Origin: Hygrocybe punicea
Taxonomy: Eukaryota > Basidiomycota > Agaricomycetes > Agaricales > Hygrophoraceae
Assembly (NCBI GenBank): GCA_963556145.1
Contig: OY744462.1
Location: 7,316,001-7,380,000 of the forward strand
Direction of reading: 5' to 3'
Length of the DNA: 64,000 nucleotides
The position numbers and the translations under genes were made by a program. The notes beneath the pieces were generated by a model that had not been told where the DNA came from, searched no databases, and saw only the letters and a list, made by a program, of their open reading frames with translations. Of this stretch, positions 49,462 through 61,647 are shown one piece after another. The stretch's first letter is position 1; each line of letters begins with the position of its first letter.

Positions 49462-50201
49462 AGCTGTTTGCAGGTATCTTGACACTTTCTGAATATTGAT
49501 TGAATGATATGGACATGGACAAAATTAATGTACTCAATCTTGTATCTCATAAAATGGGTTGAGATGGTTATAGAGGGAAAGTTGTACTATTTTCCAATGG
49601 CTATCAGCTCCTTAATTACATTTGAACAATATTTAGTGTATGATGAGTTGTGGATGCCCAGTGTTTTTTAACACCCAGAATGATATTGTTAAATTATGGC
49701 ATCAAATGAGCTCCTATGAACAGGATTGTAGAGAGAAAGTTGTTCATTTTTTCAAGGGCTAGAAGTACATATACCGTGTTTTTCTTTATTTTTGTCCTTT
49801 GAGCTAACATTACAGCTGCACTGTATTAGGATCAAAATATCACAAGAATCAAAGGACAAAAATAAAGAAAAACACGGTATATGCACTTCTAGCCCTTGAA
49901 AAAACAACTTTCTCTCTACAATCTTGTTCATAGGAGCTCATTTGATGCCATAATTTAACAATATCATTCTGGGTGTTAAAAAACACTGGGCATCCACAAC
50001 TCATCATACACTAAATATTGTTCAAATGTAATTAAGGAGCTGATAGCCATTAGAAAATAGTACAACTTTCCCTCTATAACCATCTCAATCCATGCAGTAT
50101 TTCATGAGATACAAGATTGAGTACATTAATTTTGTCCAAGTCCACATCATTCAATCAATATTCAAAATTTTCCAAAAAGTGTCAAGATACTGCAAATGGC
50201 T
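49462..50201. mobile_element. Long foldback element FB-4 (same family as FB-1)
   Basis: A 740-bp inverted repeat with ends AGCTGTTTGCAGGTATCTTG and, from the right, AGCCATTTGCAGTATCTTG, each followed by ACACTT as in FB-1. The arms of about 350 bp are interrupted by a short loop near 49820-49845. Internal blocks match FB-1 closely. There is no coding capacity. Flanks are TAATTAC and GAAAGTGC, so no target duplication is obvious. Confidence 0.85.
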
Positions 50202-50329
50202 GAAAGTGCACTGTACACCATGGTCCACACTTAAGGGTGAAAAAGGCATCAGTACATGTAACCCAGAAACTTTATACTGGGTGGTACGGAACTGTCCGCA
50301 TATATCACATGTTCACATAACTCAACCAC

Positions 50330-50814
50330 TTATCTAGTACAAGATGGTATAATTGTATTCTGCGCGTCATCCCCAACACCGTTTGTCCATCGTTCGCTTA
50401 GGAAAATCTCAACGATGTTATCGTGCCCAGCCCATGCTGCGACATACAACGGTCTGGTGCCATCTCTCCCCTGTCGCAGCCAAGTCTGCCTGCAGCAAGC
50501 GACTTTTTTATGAATCTCTCGCCACCGCCTATTGCCGCTGCCAGGTGCAATGCTATCCAACCAACCATGAACGCTGCGTAAGGGGATGCGAACCTCGTTT
50601 GGGGTATCGTCTTTTCCGTGTCCGCCCCGGTTTTAAGCAATACCTCGACGACCTTGCCGTGCCCTTTGGATATCGCGATGTGCAGCGCCGCCATGCCATC
50701 TTCAGACAGTGGTGCGTTCACGTCCCCTCCCGCGTCCACCGGCAGCTTCTGCACGGCCATGTCGTCTCCCTTCTCGACAGCTTCGCGTAAAGCACTCTCA
50801 AAATTGCTTGCCAT
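50330..50814 (-). pseudogene. Ankyrin-repeat gene fragment, frameshifted
   Basis: On the minus strand from ATG 50814: MASNFESALREAVEKGDDMA, then two ankyrin-type units (GMAALHIAISKGHGKVVEVL; WIALHLAAAIGGGERFIKK). After about 50500 the repeat consensus continues in another frame (DGTRPLYVAAWAGHDNIVEI), so a frameshift breaks it. Ankyrin repeats mediate protein binding. Only about three repeats remain and no effector domain is present. A nearby unit order like this is common in fungal STAND/ankyrin arrays, but no NACHT domain is visible here. Confidence 0.7.
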
Positions 50815-50934
50815 ACGTACTTGGTTGAGATTAGCGTGAGTGTAACTTATCTAGATGAAGATAGGAGCCACCGTCTACACCAAGTAGACCAGCAGCGCTA
50901 ATATGATGTGCGTTGAAAATGGGGCACTTGGCAA

Positions 50935-51618
50935 TTGACAATCATCAATGTCCCAAAACCAACCGACCACTCCAACCCCAGAAGTCGCCTCGCTGTCTTC
51001 TGGGTCCGGGCACCGCGACAGCTCATCGATGTCACGGTCAGCCGCATCAACTCTGCTGGGACGGAGACCGGCACCAAAGTCTCCACAGATGGATACATTC
51101 TCCCTCTCTCATCGCACGACTTGATCAAGAAGGCAACAAAGCCTCGAAGACGTCATCAAGGTTGTTGGCAATCAGCGTTGGTACTCGCATGGTCTCTCCA
51201 AAGTATCCCTTTGGCCGTATGGCGATTCGTCTGCACTATCGGGGAAACATTTGTGGTCTTTTTCAAACATGGTCGAAAAGCTGCATCAGCCCTGTCATCC
51301 TCTCTGCTATGTCTGGTGTGGATCATCTGCGAGTTCATATCTGGGATCGTGTGTGTTGTCTATCCCAATATATATATATCATATCCGTGTTCATCAGAAT
51401 TTGCCCCATTTTGTAGAAGCACCCTACGAAAGAGCGTCTGTTGCTGCTGTACCAGTGACACTAGATGTCTGGTACTCTTCTTCTGGGTTATCGCAATCGC
51501 TGGTTCCGCAGGAATCGTGCCCAGCTGCATGAAAGGCGATACCACTGGCGCCATTGCTTGTGATGTCATGATCGGCGTTGGATATTTGGGATTTTATTTG
51601 TGCATGGTCTTCTCTTGA
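50935..51618 (+). CDS. Putative membrane protein, unknown
   Basis: A 227-codon open frame. The N-terminal half is polar (PRSRLAVFWVRAPRQLIDVT). The second half has three hydrophobic segments, near residues 117-143 (SALSSSLLCLVWIICEFISG), 175-192 (LVLFFWVIAIAGSAGIV) and 205-225 (VMIGVGYLGFYLCMVF), and a Cys run. A second long frame overlaps it, so coding is not certain. It has no recognised domain. It lies between the ankyrin fragment and APN1. Confidence 0.35.
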   Translation: MTIINVPKPTDHSNPRSRLAVFWVRAPRQLIDVTVSRINSAGTETGTKVSTDGYILPLSSHDLIKKATKPRRRHQGCWQSALVLAWSLQSIPLAVWRFVCTIGETFVVFFKHGRKAASALSSSLLCLVWIICEFISGIVCVVYPNIYISYPCSSEFAPFCRSTLRKSVCCCCTSDTRCLVLFFWVIAIAGSAGIVPSCMKGDTTGAIACDVMIGVGYLGFYLCMVFS

Positions 51619-51886
51619 TGTTCGTCAATAGTAAGGCATCGAAGATGGTTTCACGTCGAGCTCAACGCTTACGAACAATTTTTTTACCAAGGTATTTACT
51701 AGACCGGTAACCGTCGCTCTTATGTGAGAGGCAAAAACAGGCGGAGTATGTGTCGTGCTCAATAAAACGATTTTAAGCGATTATCGGATAATTTAATGTA
51801 CTTGTATGAAATTCACGCTTCGACCCTGTTTCATCGTCACACCTTACCACCTACCCATCTCCAACACAAACTTGAGCACAGCGAGG

Positions 51887-53697
51887 ATGCCCTCAACAAG
51901 GAGAGCAGCGGTGCCAGACTCGGATGAAGTTAAAGCTGAACGAACGTCTCGGCCATCAAAAAGAGCAAGAATTGAAAAGTCTCAAACTACTGAAAATGAG
52001 CTAAGCGAAAGCGAAGAAGGTGCGTCCACTGCGCATCGTGAAAGTTCAAGGAATAAATAGGTTGACGAGGAGCGCCGCCAGCTACTAGAAGCTCATCTGC
52101 CCAGGATGTTGCTCTCGCAGAGCACAAGGGTAAAAGGAAGGGTGAAAGGAAGGCCGACCAGGAACCAACAATAACGGACCATTTGCAGAGAGTGACGAGT
52201 TTGTGGAAGGTGGGGGCACATATCTCTGCCGCTGGAGGTGTTGAAAACGCTATTGTCAATGCTGCTTCTATTGGGTGAGCTCATTTATACAATAGTATTT
52301 CGTCTCATTCGCGCATTCTCTCCGAGTCAGTGCGAACGCATTTGCCTTGTTCATCAAATCTCAGCGTAAATGGGCGTCGCCGCCGCTGACTGAACGGTCT
52401 ATACGGACCTTCAAGATGCGCCTGAAGGAGTTTGGGTACGACGCTCGCAATGTCGTACCGCATGGGAGTTATCTCATAAATCTTGGGAACCCCGATGAGT
52501 ATGTTTCATTTGACTCCGGATAGATCTGATTGATTCATGTCATCTCACATGGTCTCAGCGGAAAACGAGAGAAGTCGTATGAATGCTTCCTGGATGACTT
52601 GAAGCGTTGCGAACAGCTGGGTCTTGAACTGTATAACTTCCAGTATGAATTTGTTTTTCCATTGAAACGTTGACTGCATATTCTAATGTTTCTTTCGAAA
52701 GTCCTGGGTCGACTGTGGGCGCCACCACAAAGCAGGATTCTTTGTCTCATATTGCAGCCTGCATCAACCGCGCGCACAAAGTAACTTCGTCGGTCATCAC
52801 ACTCATTGAGAACATGGTGAACAAACATGCCTGTTGATCCGATTGCGAACGCTCAAACACCAACAGGCCGGCTCTGGCAATACTATCGGATCAACTTTTG
52901 CTGACCTTGCAGGAATTATTCGTCTCGTGCACGACAAGAGCAGAATAGGAGTTTGCTTGGATACTTGTACATTTCCTCTTTTATGCGCAGTGAATTCTCA
53001 CTCCTCATCGTTGTAATATCGATTAGGTCATATGTTCGCAGCGGTAGAGGTTCCTCCTTTTACTTTCTGTCACAATTTTTCACTTACCGCCATAGGGATA
53101 TGACATCAGAACTAAAGATGACTGGGAGTGAGTACACTTCGCAGACTAAAACTGTCCGACCACTGAATTCTCTCAGAGCAGCATGTACGCTATCCTGGTG
53201 TTGACTTCGCTTTTGATAGGTTTTATTAATTTCGTGACGGTAGTACTCGACTTTGAGAACCAGATTGGCTTATCGTATCTCCGAGCCATGCACCTCAATG
53301 ACTCCAAGAAGCCTCTGGGCTCGAAACGGGACTTGCACGAAAATATCGGGCTGTGAGCTCACATTTCATGTTTCACCCTATGGCTGTTAATCATACACAA
53401 TGGTATCTCGTTGGTAGCGGTTGCCTAGGTCTTTCCGCATTCCACCACATAGTCACTGACAGGCGTACGCAGAATTTGCCGCTCATCTTGGAGACGCCCA
53501 GTTTCGACAAGTCCGAGGTGTGGGCGAAAGAAGTCGAGGTGTTGAATCGGCTTTCGGGTGTGGATGGGGCGCTAGACGATGGCGAGAGATTGGGATGGAT
53601 AGATGAGATACGGGAGGTGGTGAAGAAGGCTTCTGGCGGAAGTGGTATAAAAGGCAGTCCAAGCAACAAGCCTAAAAGGAGTCGTACCAAGACGTAA
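51887..53697 (+). CDS. APN1: AP endonuclease, endonuclease IV family (Apn1-type)
   Basis: Cuts DNA at abasic sites in base-excision repair; family members are TIM barrels with a three-zinc centre. Exons with consistent phases: 51887-52019, 52070-52274, 52331-52498, 52559-52642, 52702-52816, 52867-52966, 53027-53043, 53096-53127, then an unresolved junction, an exon ending 53352, and 53418-53697. Hallmarks in order are [110 protein letters not shown] and LILETPSF, covering the zinc-ligand motifs. A 60-residue N-terminal extension has [10 protein letters not shown], a likely nuclear signal, and the C-terminus KPKRSRTKT is also basic. Exon boundaries at 53128-53248 do not resolve cleanly. Confidence 0.9.
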
Positions 53698-53918
53698 CTT
53701 AAGAAGTGTAATAAATCTGGGCACAGCCAACCAGCACAATTTTCGCACCTTGAAGACTCCCAATTGACTAAGTGACCTGAACACGACACCCCTCATTCTT
53801 TCGGTGCTTGAAGCTGGTTTCATCGAAAACCTCGAAGGACGCTGGGGACATAACAAGGGGAAGTACAGATTATCGTGACAATGAATTTTTGGCTGGCCAC
53901 TGGCCCAACAAAGGGAGT

Positions 53919-55512
53919 TTATGGGGCGCAGTAACAACGGTACATACTGCGTCCAGCATCATGGCAAATCCTCTCAAACCTGTGCTGGTTCCCACCGGCC
54001 AGTTTTACCACCCACCATTCGCCCATCGGCGACTCGAATTGCGGTGTCGTCACCTTAAACCATCGGAAATTAACGAGCCGCACAGAGGGTATCGATGATA
54101 CAATGCACTGTAGCATGTCCATTCTCATGTCAGGGGTGGACGACGCGTACAGGTGGTGTGAGAAACAAGTAAGGGTGACGGCGGCAAAAGCTTTCGTGAT
54201 CATAGCCTGCAACGCAGAAAACCCAGCAGATGCTTTGGTTTAAGGTCAAGAAGTTTAAAAATAAATAAAAATCTTACCAGTTGCTGATGGAGATCGCCGT
54301 GGACGTGGTGAAATGGACGCTTGCTGACCCTGATCGTGAGGGATTTCAATTGAGGGACGAGTTGGGCCAGCCGCTCATAAAATGCAGCCATACAAAACAC
54401 GGAGACAACCTCAAACGTGAGGACTGATGGAGCGGCAGTTCGTACAAGATCCAAGAAAGCCTCGGTATCGCCAAGCTCTGGTGACCAGTATGGGACGTTA
54501 CGGCTGTATGTAGGCCACAGTATTCCCAAAACTTTAAGCTCCCGGATGGGGCATCTCAATGCCGTGCCTCCAAGTTGGCATATGTCGCCCTCCACGAAGT
54601 CCAAGCTTGACCAGGACTCGTCATTCTTTTCATTCTGCACATACGGGGGCCTCCTCTCGGTTCTCAAACCAGGAATCTTCAAACGCCGGAGATTTGGAAA
54701 GGCCGGGACCAGATCTCGCGGATCAAATATCGGTAATTTCGCGTTAATGATTTCAAAGGTGTGCAGGAGAGGATACTGATCCTCAGGTTTGGAAATGGGG
54801 AAATCATTTATTCCAGTCAATGACACGACTTCAAGAGTTGCTTGAAACCGGCAAAGAAGGGTGAGATCGAGATGGGCATCCGTGTGGATCTGGCGAAGCC
54901 CACGCATCCTCATCATCATTTTGAGTGAACGCCTGCCCGCTTCAAAGAAGTGAATGTTGACTAGACGAGGACATTGTGTGATGGCTTCATAAAGGTTGGG
55001 TTCAGTCTCGAGGAGCTGTTCTATAAAGTGCAGTTCAAGGGTCTCCAGATAAAGAGCCTGCCTCAAAATCCACGCGAGCTCGGTCTCGAACCTAGGTCCT
55101 GAAAGAGGAAATGAACGCGCCTCGAGCACGGCTGTCGATATGCGCAAGTGATGTAAGAGAAGTATGCGATTTGGGGCATGGTCAAGCATGAAGAAGCAAA
55201 ACTTGCGACCCTGCCAACGACCAAGATCGAGGTTCACCGAAGCTAGGAGGCGTGGCGTCACAATGGCATTGGCCGCACGACACGTCGCTCTGAAATTGGC
55301 GAGACAGGACGTTTCGAACACCGAGAGAATGCAGGACAGAACGTCGTCGTTTAAATCGAGAATGCTTTGCCTACAAACGAGATGTAAAAAAGTATAGAAC
55401 CTGGCGAAATGGATATTGCTTACCGGGGACGGTCATTACTACCACTTTGTGATTGTTTCGCACCGGAAGAGAGGGCGATGCTGGTGCATTGACCACCGGG
55501 TGCCCGACTCAT
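53919..55512 (-). CDS. F-box protein
   Basis: Minus-strand exons 55512-55424, 55370-54278 and 54206-53919 join in phase (introns of 53 and 71 nt) to give about 489 residues. ATG at 55512 (MSRAPGGQCTSIALSSGAKQ). An F-box follows at about 32-60 (SILDLNDDVLSCILSVFETS, then LANFRATCRAAN). The rest is a leucine-rich, LRR-like sequence (LETLELHFIEQLL; FPNLRRLKIPGLR; CPIRELKVLGILW). F-box proteins recruit substrates to SCF ubiquitin ligases through Skp1; large F-box families are usual in Agaricomycetes. The substrate cannot be inferred. 53698-53918 is the gap to APN1, with the two genes converging. Confidence 0.85.
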
Positions 55513-55862
55513 AGCGACCTTGTAACGACCAAGTACTTTGAATGGGACGGAGTCTGCCTTGGAGTGGCATTGCCTCCGAGTCAAAGAAGCGCGATGTCAC
55601 GTGATTTTCTTTCTTTCTTTTGTCCTTTGGCATTGTTCTCGCAGGAGCGGCAACGCGTCAAACCCCGATAGCTGGGACGACGACAACAACAATAATGATT
55701 CTCAGGTGTGGCTCTCACGATTCTCACTATATAATCTTATACCTTGTGCTCAACCCATTTTTTATTATTCAACTTTACGACCACAGGTGCCGGAACACCT
55801 ACTCTGACCACCAGAATTCCCGTCCTTTGCCTCCCAAACGATAATCTTTCACCTCAATCATA

Positions 55863-56853
55863 ATGTTGCCTCCTCGCGGCTGTGAGTTCTCGAACCAGTC
55901 GTGAAACCACCATTAACACCATCATAGACGTCTTTATCGGCCTCAATGTGGTTCGCATCATGAGCATCATCACACTGTTGCTCGTCTTTTCCAGCAGCAT
56001 CTTCGCAATGGTCACGGACATTCGGGCAGTGAACCGCTTCGTAGACCATTCGGGAGGTCCTCCCACCGATGACCAGCTGAACAGCGATTACATCCAGTAC
56101 GTCTGGCATTCTCTCTCACCATTACATTTGAGCTTAATAAGATACGACAGGGGGAGCACTGTACCTAACCAACCAGCTGGCGTTTTCTGGGCCGTCCTAA
56201 ACAGGCTACTCATCATTTTCCAAGTCGTTATTCTCCTGCTCTCCGAAGTGGGCTGGCCTGCCAAGTTTTTCGACCGCTTCTTCCCGGTCCTCGGATCGGC
56301 TTTTGGGCTGGGCGCTTTGGGAATTTTCCAGTGCCTGTATGTTTTCTTTTCTCATCGCATATTGAGTCTGTATTTATCATCTATTGTCGTTGACAGGATC
56401 GGAGCGACCATTCTTTCACATCACACTGACGATTTCACATTGGTCTCTGCATTCTTACTTTTCTCCATGGGCTGCCTAAACGCCGTCCTCGGCCTCGTCT
56501 TTCGCGAGTCTGCTAAAACTAAACGCTCCATCCTGCACTGGCGTGAGGAAGCCAAGACCGTCCTCCCTTTTGACAAGCGTCCAGTTTTCACGAGCCCAGC
56601 GCCGTCATTCGTCTCATCCATGTTCAAAGGCGAGAAAGCCAACGAAGCGGAGCTTGGTACGGGCCAGAACAACGGGAGCAACCCAACTTCGTTCGGCTTC
56701 GGAAGGAAGGGAGAGAGGACCGCGGGACTGAAAGGTGCTCTTTTCGGGATTCCAGTCCGTGGAACACCAACTGATTCCGGACTGATGATCCATAGGGTTC
56801 CTCATTTCGAAACCTGTAGAGTCTCTCCCTCGGTATGCTCAGAGACCCGCTAG
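55863..56853 (+). CDS. Multi-pass membrane protein of a basidiomycete family (DUF7598-like)
   Basis: Exons 55863-55881, 55928-56096, 56151-56336 and 56397-56853 keep phase and give about 276 residues. The 19-nt first exon (MLPPRG) is chosen because it joins to YVFIGLNVVRIMSIITLLLV, an intact first transmembrane helix. Further hydrophobic helices lie near VFWAVLNRLLIIFQVVILLL, SAFGLGALGIFQCLIGATIL and TLVSAFLLFSMGCLNAVLGL. A basic cytoplasmic tail follows. This order matches a conserved fungal integral-membrane family that I recall as DUF7598; function unknown. The gene is divergently arranged with the F-box gene, about 350 bp apart. Confidence 0.8.
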
Positions 56854-57172
56854 CACCGCATCTACTGCATCGTCCCGCTCGAGCAGTCCGGTGTTCAAAT
56901 CTAGTCCAATGGCGATTTGAGGTTAAGGCTTCACGAATTACGAGTCAACCAGAACACGAACGTTCCAAAAGACATTGCATCACGGCCTGCTTCGACAGTC
57001 ATGCCTTAAATTATCTTTACATCCATTTAACTGTAGCCGTTTAACATGTATTAATAATGTAGAGATGAAGTAATGGCAGTGTATGAGACTTGCAACACCG
57101 TAACAAATTGGACTACAAGGAATGGGCAGGAGGAAGACAGGGAATTTTGCGACCGCCGTTCATACATAAACT
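56854..57172. other. Convergent intergenic spacer
   Basis: Lies between the stop of the membrane-protein gene (+) and the stop of the zinc-knuckle gene (-). It should hold both 3' ends; no repeat or gene recognised. Confidence 0.5.
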
Positions 57173-58819
57173 TCACTCGGAATCAGAGAGGTCCATATCA
57201 ACCTCTGCCTCGAGGGCGTCGACATACAATGTTGATAGATCGGGTGTATTTCCGGGTGGTTTTGAAGGTACTAACATATTTTCAGGCACAGGACTGCACA
57301 TCGGAGGTGGTGGTGAGCGTGGGCAATTGGCTGACACGACAGGTGGTTCCGATGCATACGGTGGATGAGGCGGCAGTGGTGGGGGCGCCATTGTAGGTGG
57401 CGGAGGGATATTAGAAAATTCGGCGAACACCACAGCGTGACTCAAGGCACCAGGGAGTCTCCATGGAGGGATTTGACTTCGTTGCTGTTCCAAGAACGGT
57501 TCGGGAGCCGGTGGAAGGCTACCAGAGGTGATGCGGTTCCAAAGACTTCGACGGTCATCAGTAAAAGTCAAGCTTGAGTGCTCTACGATGGGGGGGAGGA
57601 TGAAGCCCGTGTGTATTGGAAGGAGATCCGAAGAGAAATACGTCAGCGGATATTTTGCCCATCTGTGAATGCTGGGGATGGATTGGACCGACTGGTCAGT
57701 ATCCAGTAATACAGGTGGTAAGGACGTGGAAGATGGTTTATCAGACGAAATACCAGAACGCATATCAGACGAAGAGCTGGCAGGAGACAGAGACTCGTCA
57801 TCACGATCTTTGACGTCCGATACATCGTGTTCCGTGGCGGCATTCGGGTGAAAGTCAATAGGGTCCATTTCATCCTCACCAAATATAACAAGGTCGTCCT
57901 TCTCTTCATCAATTCCGAATTGACACCAATCAGAATATTCGTTCCGAATCCTCTCGTTAACTGCATCTCTTGGGTCGGTTTCCCCAACCCAGCCGGCCGG
58001 GTACCCCCAAATTGCCATGTTCTTCAACCATGGGGCACCGCCATCATTCGAACCCAACGCTTCCTTGAGCAGTGAGCTTCTCACCTCACCTGGCTCAAAC
58101 GATTCAAGCCACCGCAGCCGCTGATGTTTCCACCCTTCGATGACATGGATTCTCTGTAATTCGCCACTGTGGTTAACACCGCGTTCTCTCTGTAAAAAGT
58201 TGTGAAGCTGGCGGGAAAGTGAAATGAGCTGATGGTCGAGAGGCGAAGGGCAGGATGAAACGATGTGCGAAGGGGATCCACAGTTGAAGCATCGAGATGA
58301 AGAAAAATCAAATTTGGCAGCCTGATGGCCCAAATCTTCCCCTAATACTTCTTCCACATCCCGATCATAAATGCAATTTGTGGAGGACTCCCAAGGCCAT
58401 TGAGTATCGCTAACTGGAAACGGCGTGGTGTCGATAAAAAAAAACGGGGAGACTTCATTGTCAGCGCTAACCCGCTCTATTGACGCTTGTCCAAATCCGC
58501 TCCCTTCTCCCAACGATCCAGGGCTAGATTCACGACTTGTGCATCCCAAAGACCCTTGGCGATTTCCTCGCCGTCGAGATGCAATGCCGGAATCCAATAT
58601 ACATATCGCTTCTTCCAGCGTTCTTGACCCTTGTCCTCAATATTGATGGTCTCCAAATGAAAAGGGCGCTGAGGAACGAAGACGGTTATGTCCGCAATCA
58701 GAAATGGAGGCATGTTTGAACACACCAAGAGTCGGACTTTGGCTAGTTCTGCCTTCGCTGTCTGCAGAAAAACCTTTGAATAAATTAATGTTAGAGACAT
58801 CTGACACGGAAACTGACAT
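57173..58819 (-). CDS. Zinc-knuckle and PSP-domain protein (ZCCHC8-like)
   Basis: The main exon runs from about 58460 down to 57173. It has a CCHC zinc knuckle CFNCGSPSHIVSSC followed by PSPLDHQLISLSRQLHNFLQ and, later, APWLKNMAIWGYPAGWVGET, the proline-rich PSP-type segment seen in spliceosome-associated and ZCCHC8-type proteins. Those work in nuclear RNA surveillance with the exosome (family knowledge). The C-terminal third is Pro-rich (PPPPTMAPPPLPPHPPYA) and ends EVDMDLSDSE. The 5' part is uncertain. Two frames overlap at 58477-58597, and a 5' block (VFVPQRPFHLETINIEDKGQ) needs a shift or a very short intron to join. The ATG near 58819 is a guess. Confidence 0.75.
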
Positions 58820-59014
58820 CGCAGAGGGAGCAATTGGGACCAGAGAAAAGGGTCAGACGAGCAAGTCTGAGTCGAGCAGAGGACATCCTGTGAATCTTAC
58901 GTCAGATAATTACGTCAGCTCATCAGGACAATCGTGTCATGTGACCAGGAAAATCCAACTGGTTTCAAGTGGCTTGCGGGTGAGTAGACCACATCTCAGG
59001 TCAATGTCTTTCCA

Positions 59015-61517
59015 ATGCTCTCGTCAAACAATTCCTGGCTAGTAAAAAGTGCGTAAATCCTTGCTTTTCTGTTTTTTTTTTGTGCCATTATAATGCAATT
59101 ATTACTATACAGCGCGACCTTGTCCTTTTTATCGGGAAGGTCGTTGTCTCTTTGCCGAGTCGTGCAATTTCCTGCACAATCCCGACAACAGCCTTCCAGA
59201 CGAAACATTGGTTAACATTCCGTCTGGTCTTTCGCCCAACACCTTCGTCAAGCCGCATGTCGATTCATTGCCTACCAGTCCACCCACAACCGTCGTCCCT
59301 GCCGTGATTGTTCAGTCACCACGCTCCTTTCGATCCCCAACCCGATCACCTCGCATATCCCAATTACTCTTTGCCCTGAAGGATGTCATCGGGGTTGACG
59401 AAGAGGACTTGCTGGAAGAGGAATCTTCGACGTTGTTGGATGATTCCGGCGGTGGCATTTGTTCGCTTGCAGAAGAAGCCTGGACCGTAGTCGAAGAATC
59501 CGATAACTCGCACCCTGAATCTACCTTTGAACACTCTCTTCTGCTTAATTCCCCTACTGCCACCAACCGCACTGATTTCGAAGACGACGACCAGCCGACC
59601 ATTAGGGCCAATTCTTGGCCTCAAGACACCAAAGCCGTCTCAGATGATTCTATCTCACAAAGCGATCAAGCTAACATCAATCTCTCCCCAGACCAGACGC
59701 CCGAAGCATTATCCGACATTCTTTCCCCCATGTCCATGGTAAACCTACCACTTATTCCTTTCCTCCGGGACAAAAGCGGGGACTCTATCGATTCGGGCTA
59801 TGTAGACAGTTGGGCAAGCCCCCCTCCCCTCCTCAATTCTCCCCCACGGAGCCCTTCCGTCTCTTCAACTTTTGATCCTTTGTCTCCTTCGTGCCAACCA
59901 CCTGTATCAACGGGGCCAAGTGATGCAGTAGTGGTAGTACCTGGCTGTACTCCTGTCTCGCCCGTGGCCAGCGATTTTTTTTCTGCCAGTGCAGAGATAG
60001 GGATGTCGCTATTAACCATGGAGGATGTAACAGACATGGCTTTTCCTGGATCATGGTCTGATTTTGACGGAGAAAGGACGACCAAGTATATCGGACTGCA
60101 GTTATCCGAAGACGATGAGGGGGAAACCAATACTTCTGGCCAGTCTTCCTCCGATTCCAGAGTGCTTGAACCAGGAGAGCCCCTCGCTCATTCTCCTTCT
60201 GTTGCCTCGCCTGTAATCCAGTCCATCGAACCTGAGTCCAGTGGTGACGACGGTACGTCGTGCATTGAAAATGCGGCAAGGGAGCCCTCCGCTTCTGGAG
60301 GGATTATCAAGCCCGTAGATTGGACTCCTTCTGGTGAACCACCGGTAGAATTCGAAGAAATGCCCAGCCTCACTCAGGACGATGTCGATACCGCTATCAC
60401 GCGATCTGCTTCTAGCCCTCTCTGTTTCCTGTCCTCTGAATCGGTCACGTTTGAGGCAGAGACTGAAGCAAAGTTTTCGCCCCCTTCCACGTCTACTTTT
60501 GGCGATCCTGCTTTGAAAACTGAAAACATTATGTCTCCTGGCTCGTCTGCCGCGAGCCCCACGTTGCAATTCGAGAATCCCGTGGATCCAGCAAGCGAGA
60601 ACGACACACTCCATTCGTTGTACGACATTTATTCAGACTTCCTCTCGCCGAAAAGTGACAACAGCACATCTGTTCATTCCGTCGAGGTCAACCTTCGGCG
60701 GTCCCCTGCTCCCCTCACTCACGGTTCCTCGCCGAAATTATCTTTAGATGGAGTTGAGAATACATCGCTGGAGTGTGTTTTCGGTTCGGAGTCGTCCATG
60801 GGAGCCGGAGTCCCTGACAGTCCGTTCTCTCACAACAGCACATCACCAGGGACACATCCTTCTGGCCCGTCCCTTTCTTATCATCGTGTATTTACTCCTC
60901 CAAGCAGAGGACGTCGTGACATGATCATCACTACCTCGGCTCGGTCGTCTCGTTCCTGGTCATCTCCCTCTCCACTCCGTACACATTCCTCGGAAAATAC
61001 TTTTCTTCTTAAGGTAGAAGGGAAACGTCCTACTGCAAGTCCTGTTGACGGAGATTTTGAGGGCCAAGAACTTGAGGTTTCAACTAAAGTGCCATTCGGG
61101 TTTCGCAATTCCTTTGCATTGGTGTGTGCTTTCATTCTGGTGGTGCATAACATGTGACATCGGGGATACTCACAGGGACGTACGAAACAACCCCCTTTGA
61201 TTTCCAATCGGGTTGAGAAAAAAACTGTAGTCGCCCCATTCGCCCGACCGGGCGTCGGGACGGGTCTGCCTCAACTCCCGGCCGAGCAGCAATCGAATGA
61301 AGAGAATCCGCTGGGCGGCTCGCTTAACATGTTCCAGAACAGATCCACCATCGGCCCTGGCTTTACCAGGCTGAAGCCGCTTCGACTCGTAAGTTTGATA
61401 AAGATGATTTGTAAACCCGGATGATACTGAAGAATGGCTTTGGGTTCCAAGTCATCTACTTTCTCATCAACGTCACACAGCAAGTCACCGTTAACAAATT
61501 ATCCTGGTTTGTTCTGA
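59015..61517 (+). CDS. CCCH zinc-finger protein with long disordered region
   Basis: Exons 59015-59048, 59113-61121, 61176-61388 and 61452-61517 keep phase (about 773 residues). The first, 34-nt exon supplies ATG and joins to one CCCH finger, TRPCPFYREGRCLFAESCNF followed by LH: Cys15, Cys23, Cys29, His33 (C-x7-C-x5-C-x3-H). Such fingers usually bind RNA. The rest is Ser/Pro/acidic and low in structure, with SPRISQLLFALKDVIGVDEE early and SSLYNPQ-like motifs absent. The last exon (Ser-rich SSTFSSTSHSKSP) is less sure; without it the frame stops at 61424. The 61431-61451 acceptor and the next gene's start are close together. Confidence 0.8.
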
Positions 61518-61647
61518 CGTCTCTGTCACTATATATCATATTCATGCCAGCCCCCCTAGAAGCAATTCAACGAGCATCCATGTCATCTTCCAGTGTATCA
61601 TCAGATATTTCGCTATCAAATAATCGTTTGGTACGGTTTTTCCTTTC

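Noticed and set aside
61544..61630. ATG at 61544 with a 40-nt intron as start of the AAA+ gene
   Set aside because: Signals are good but phases do not match the downstream frame; ATG 61648 reads straight through.
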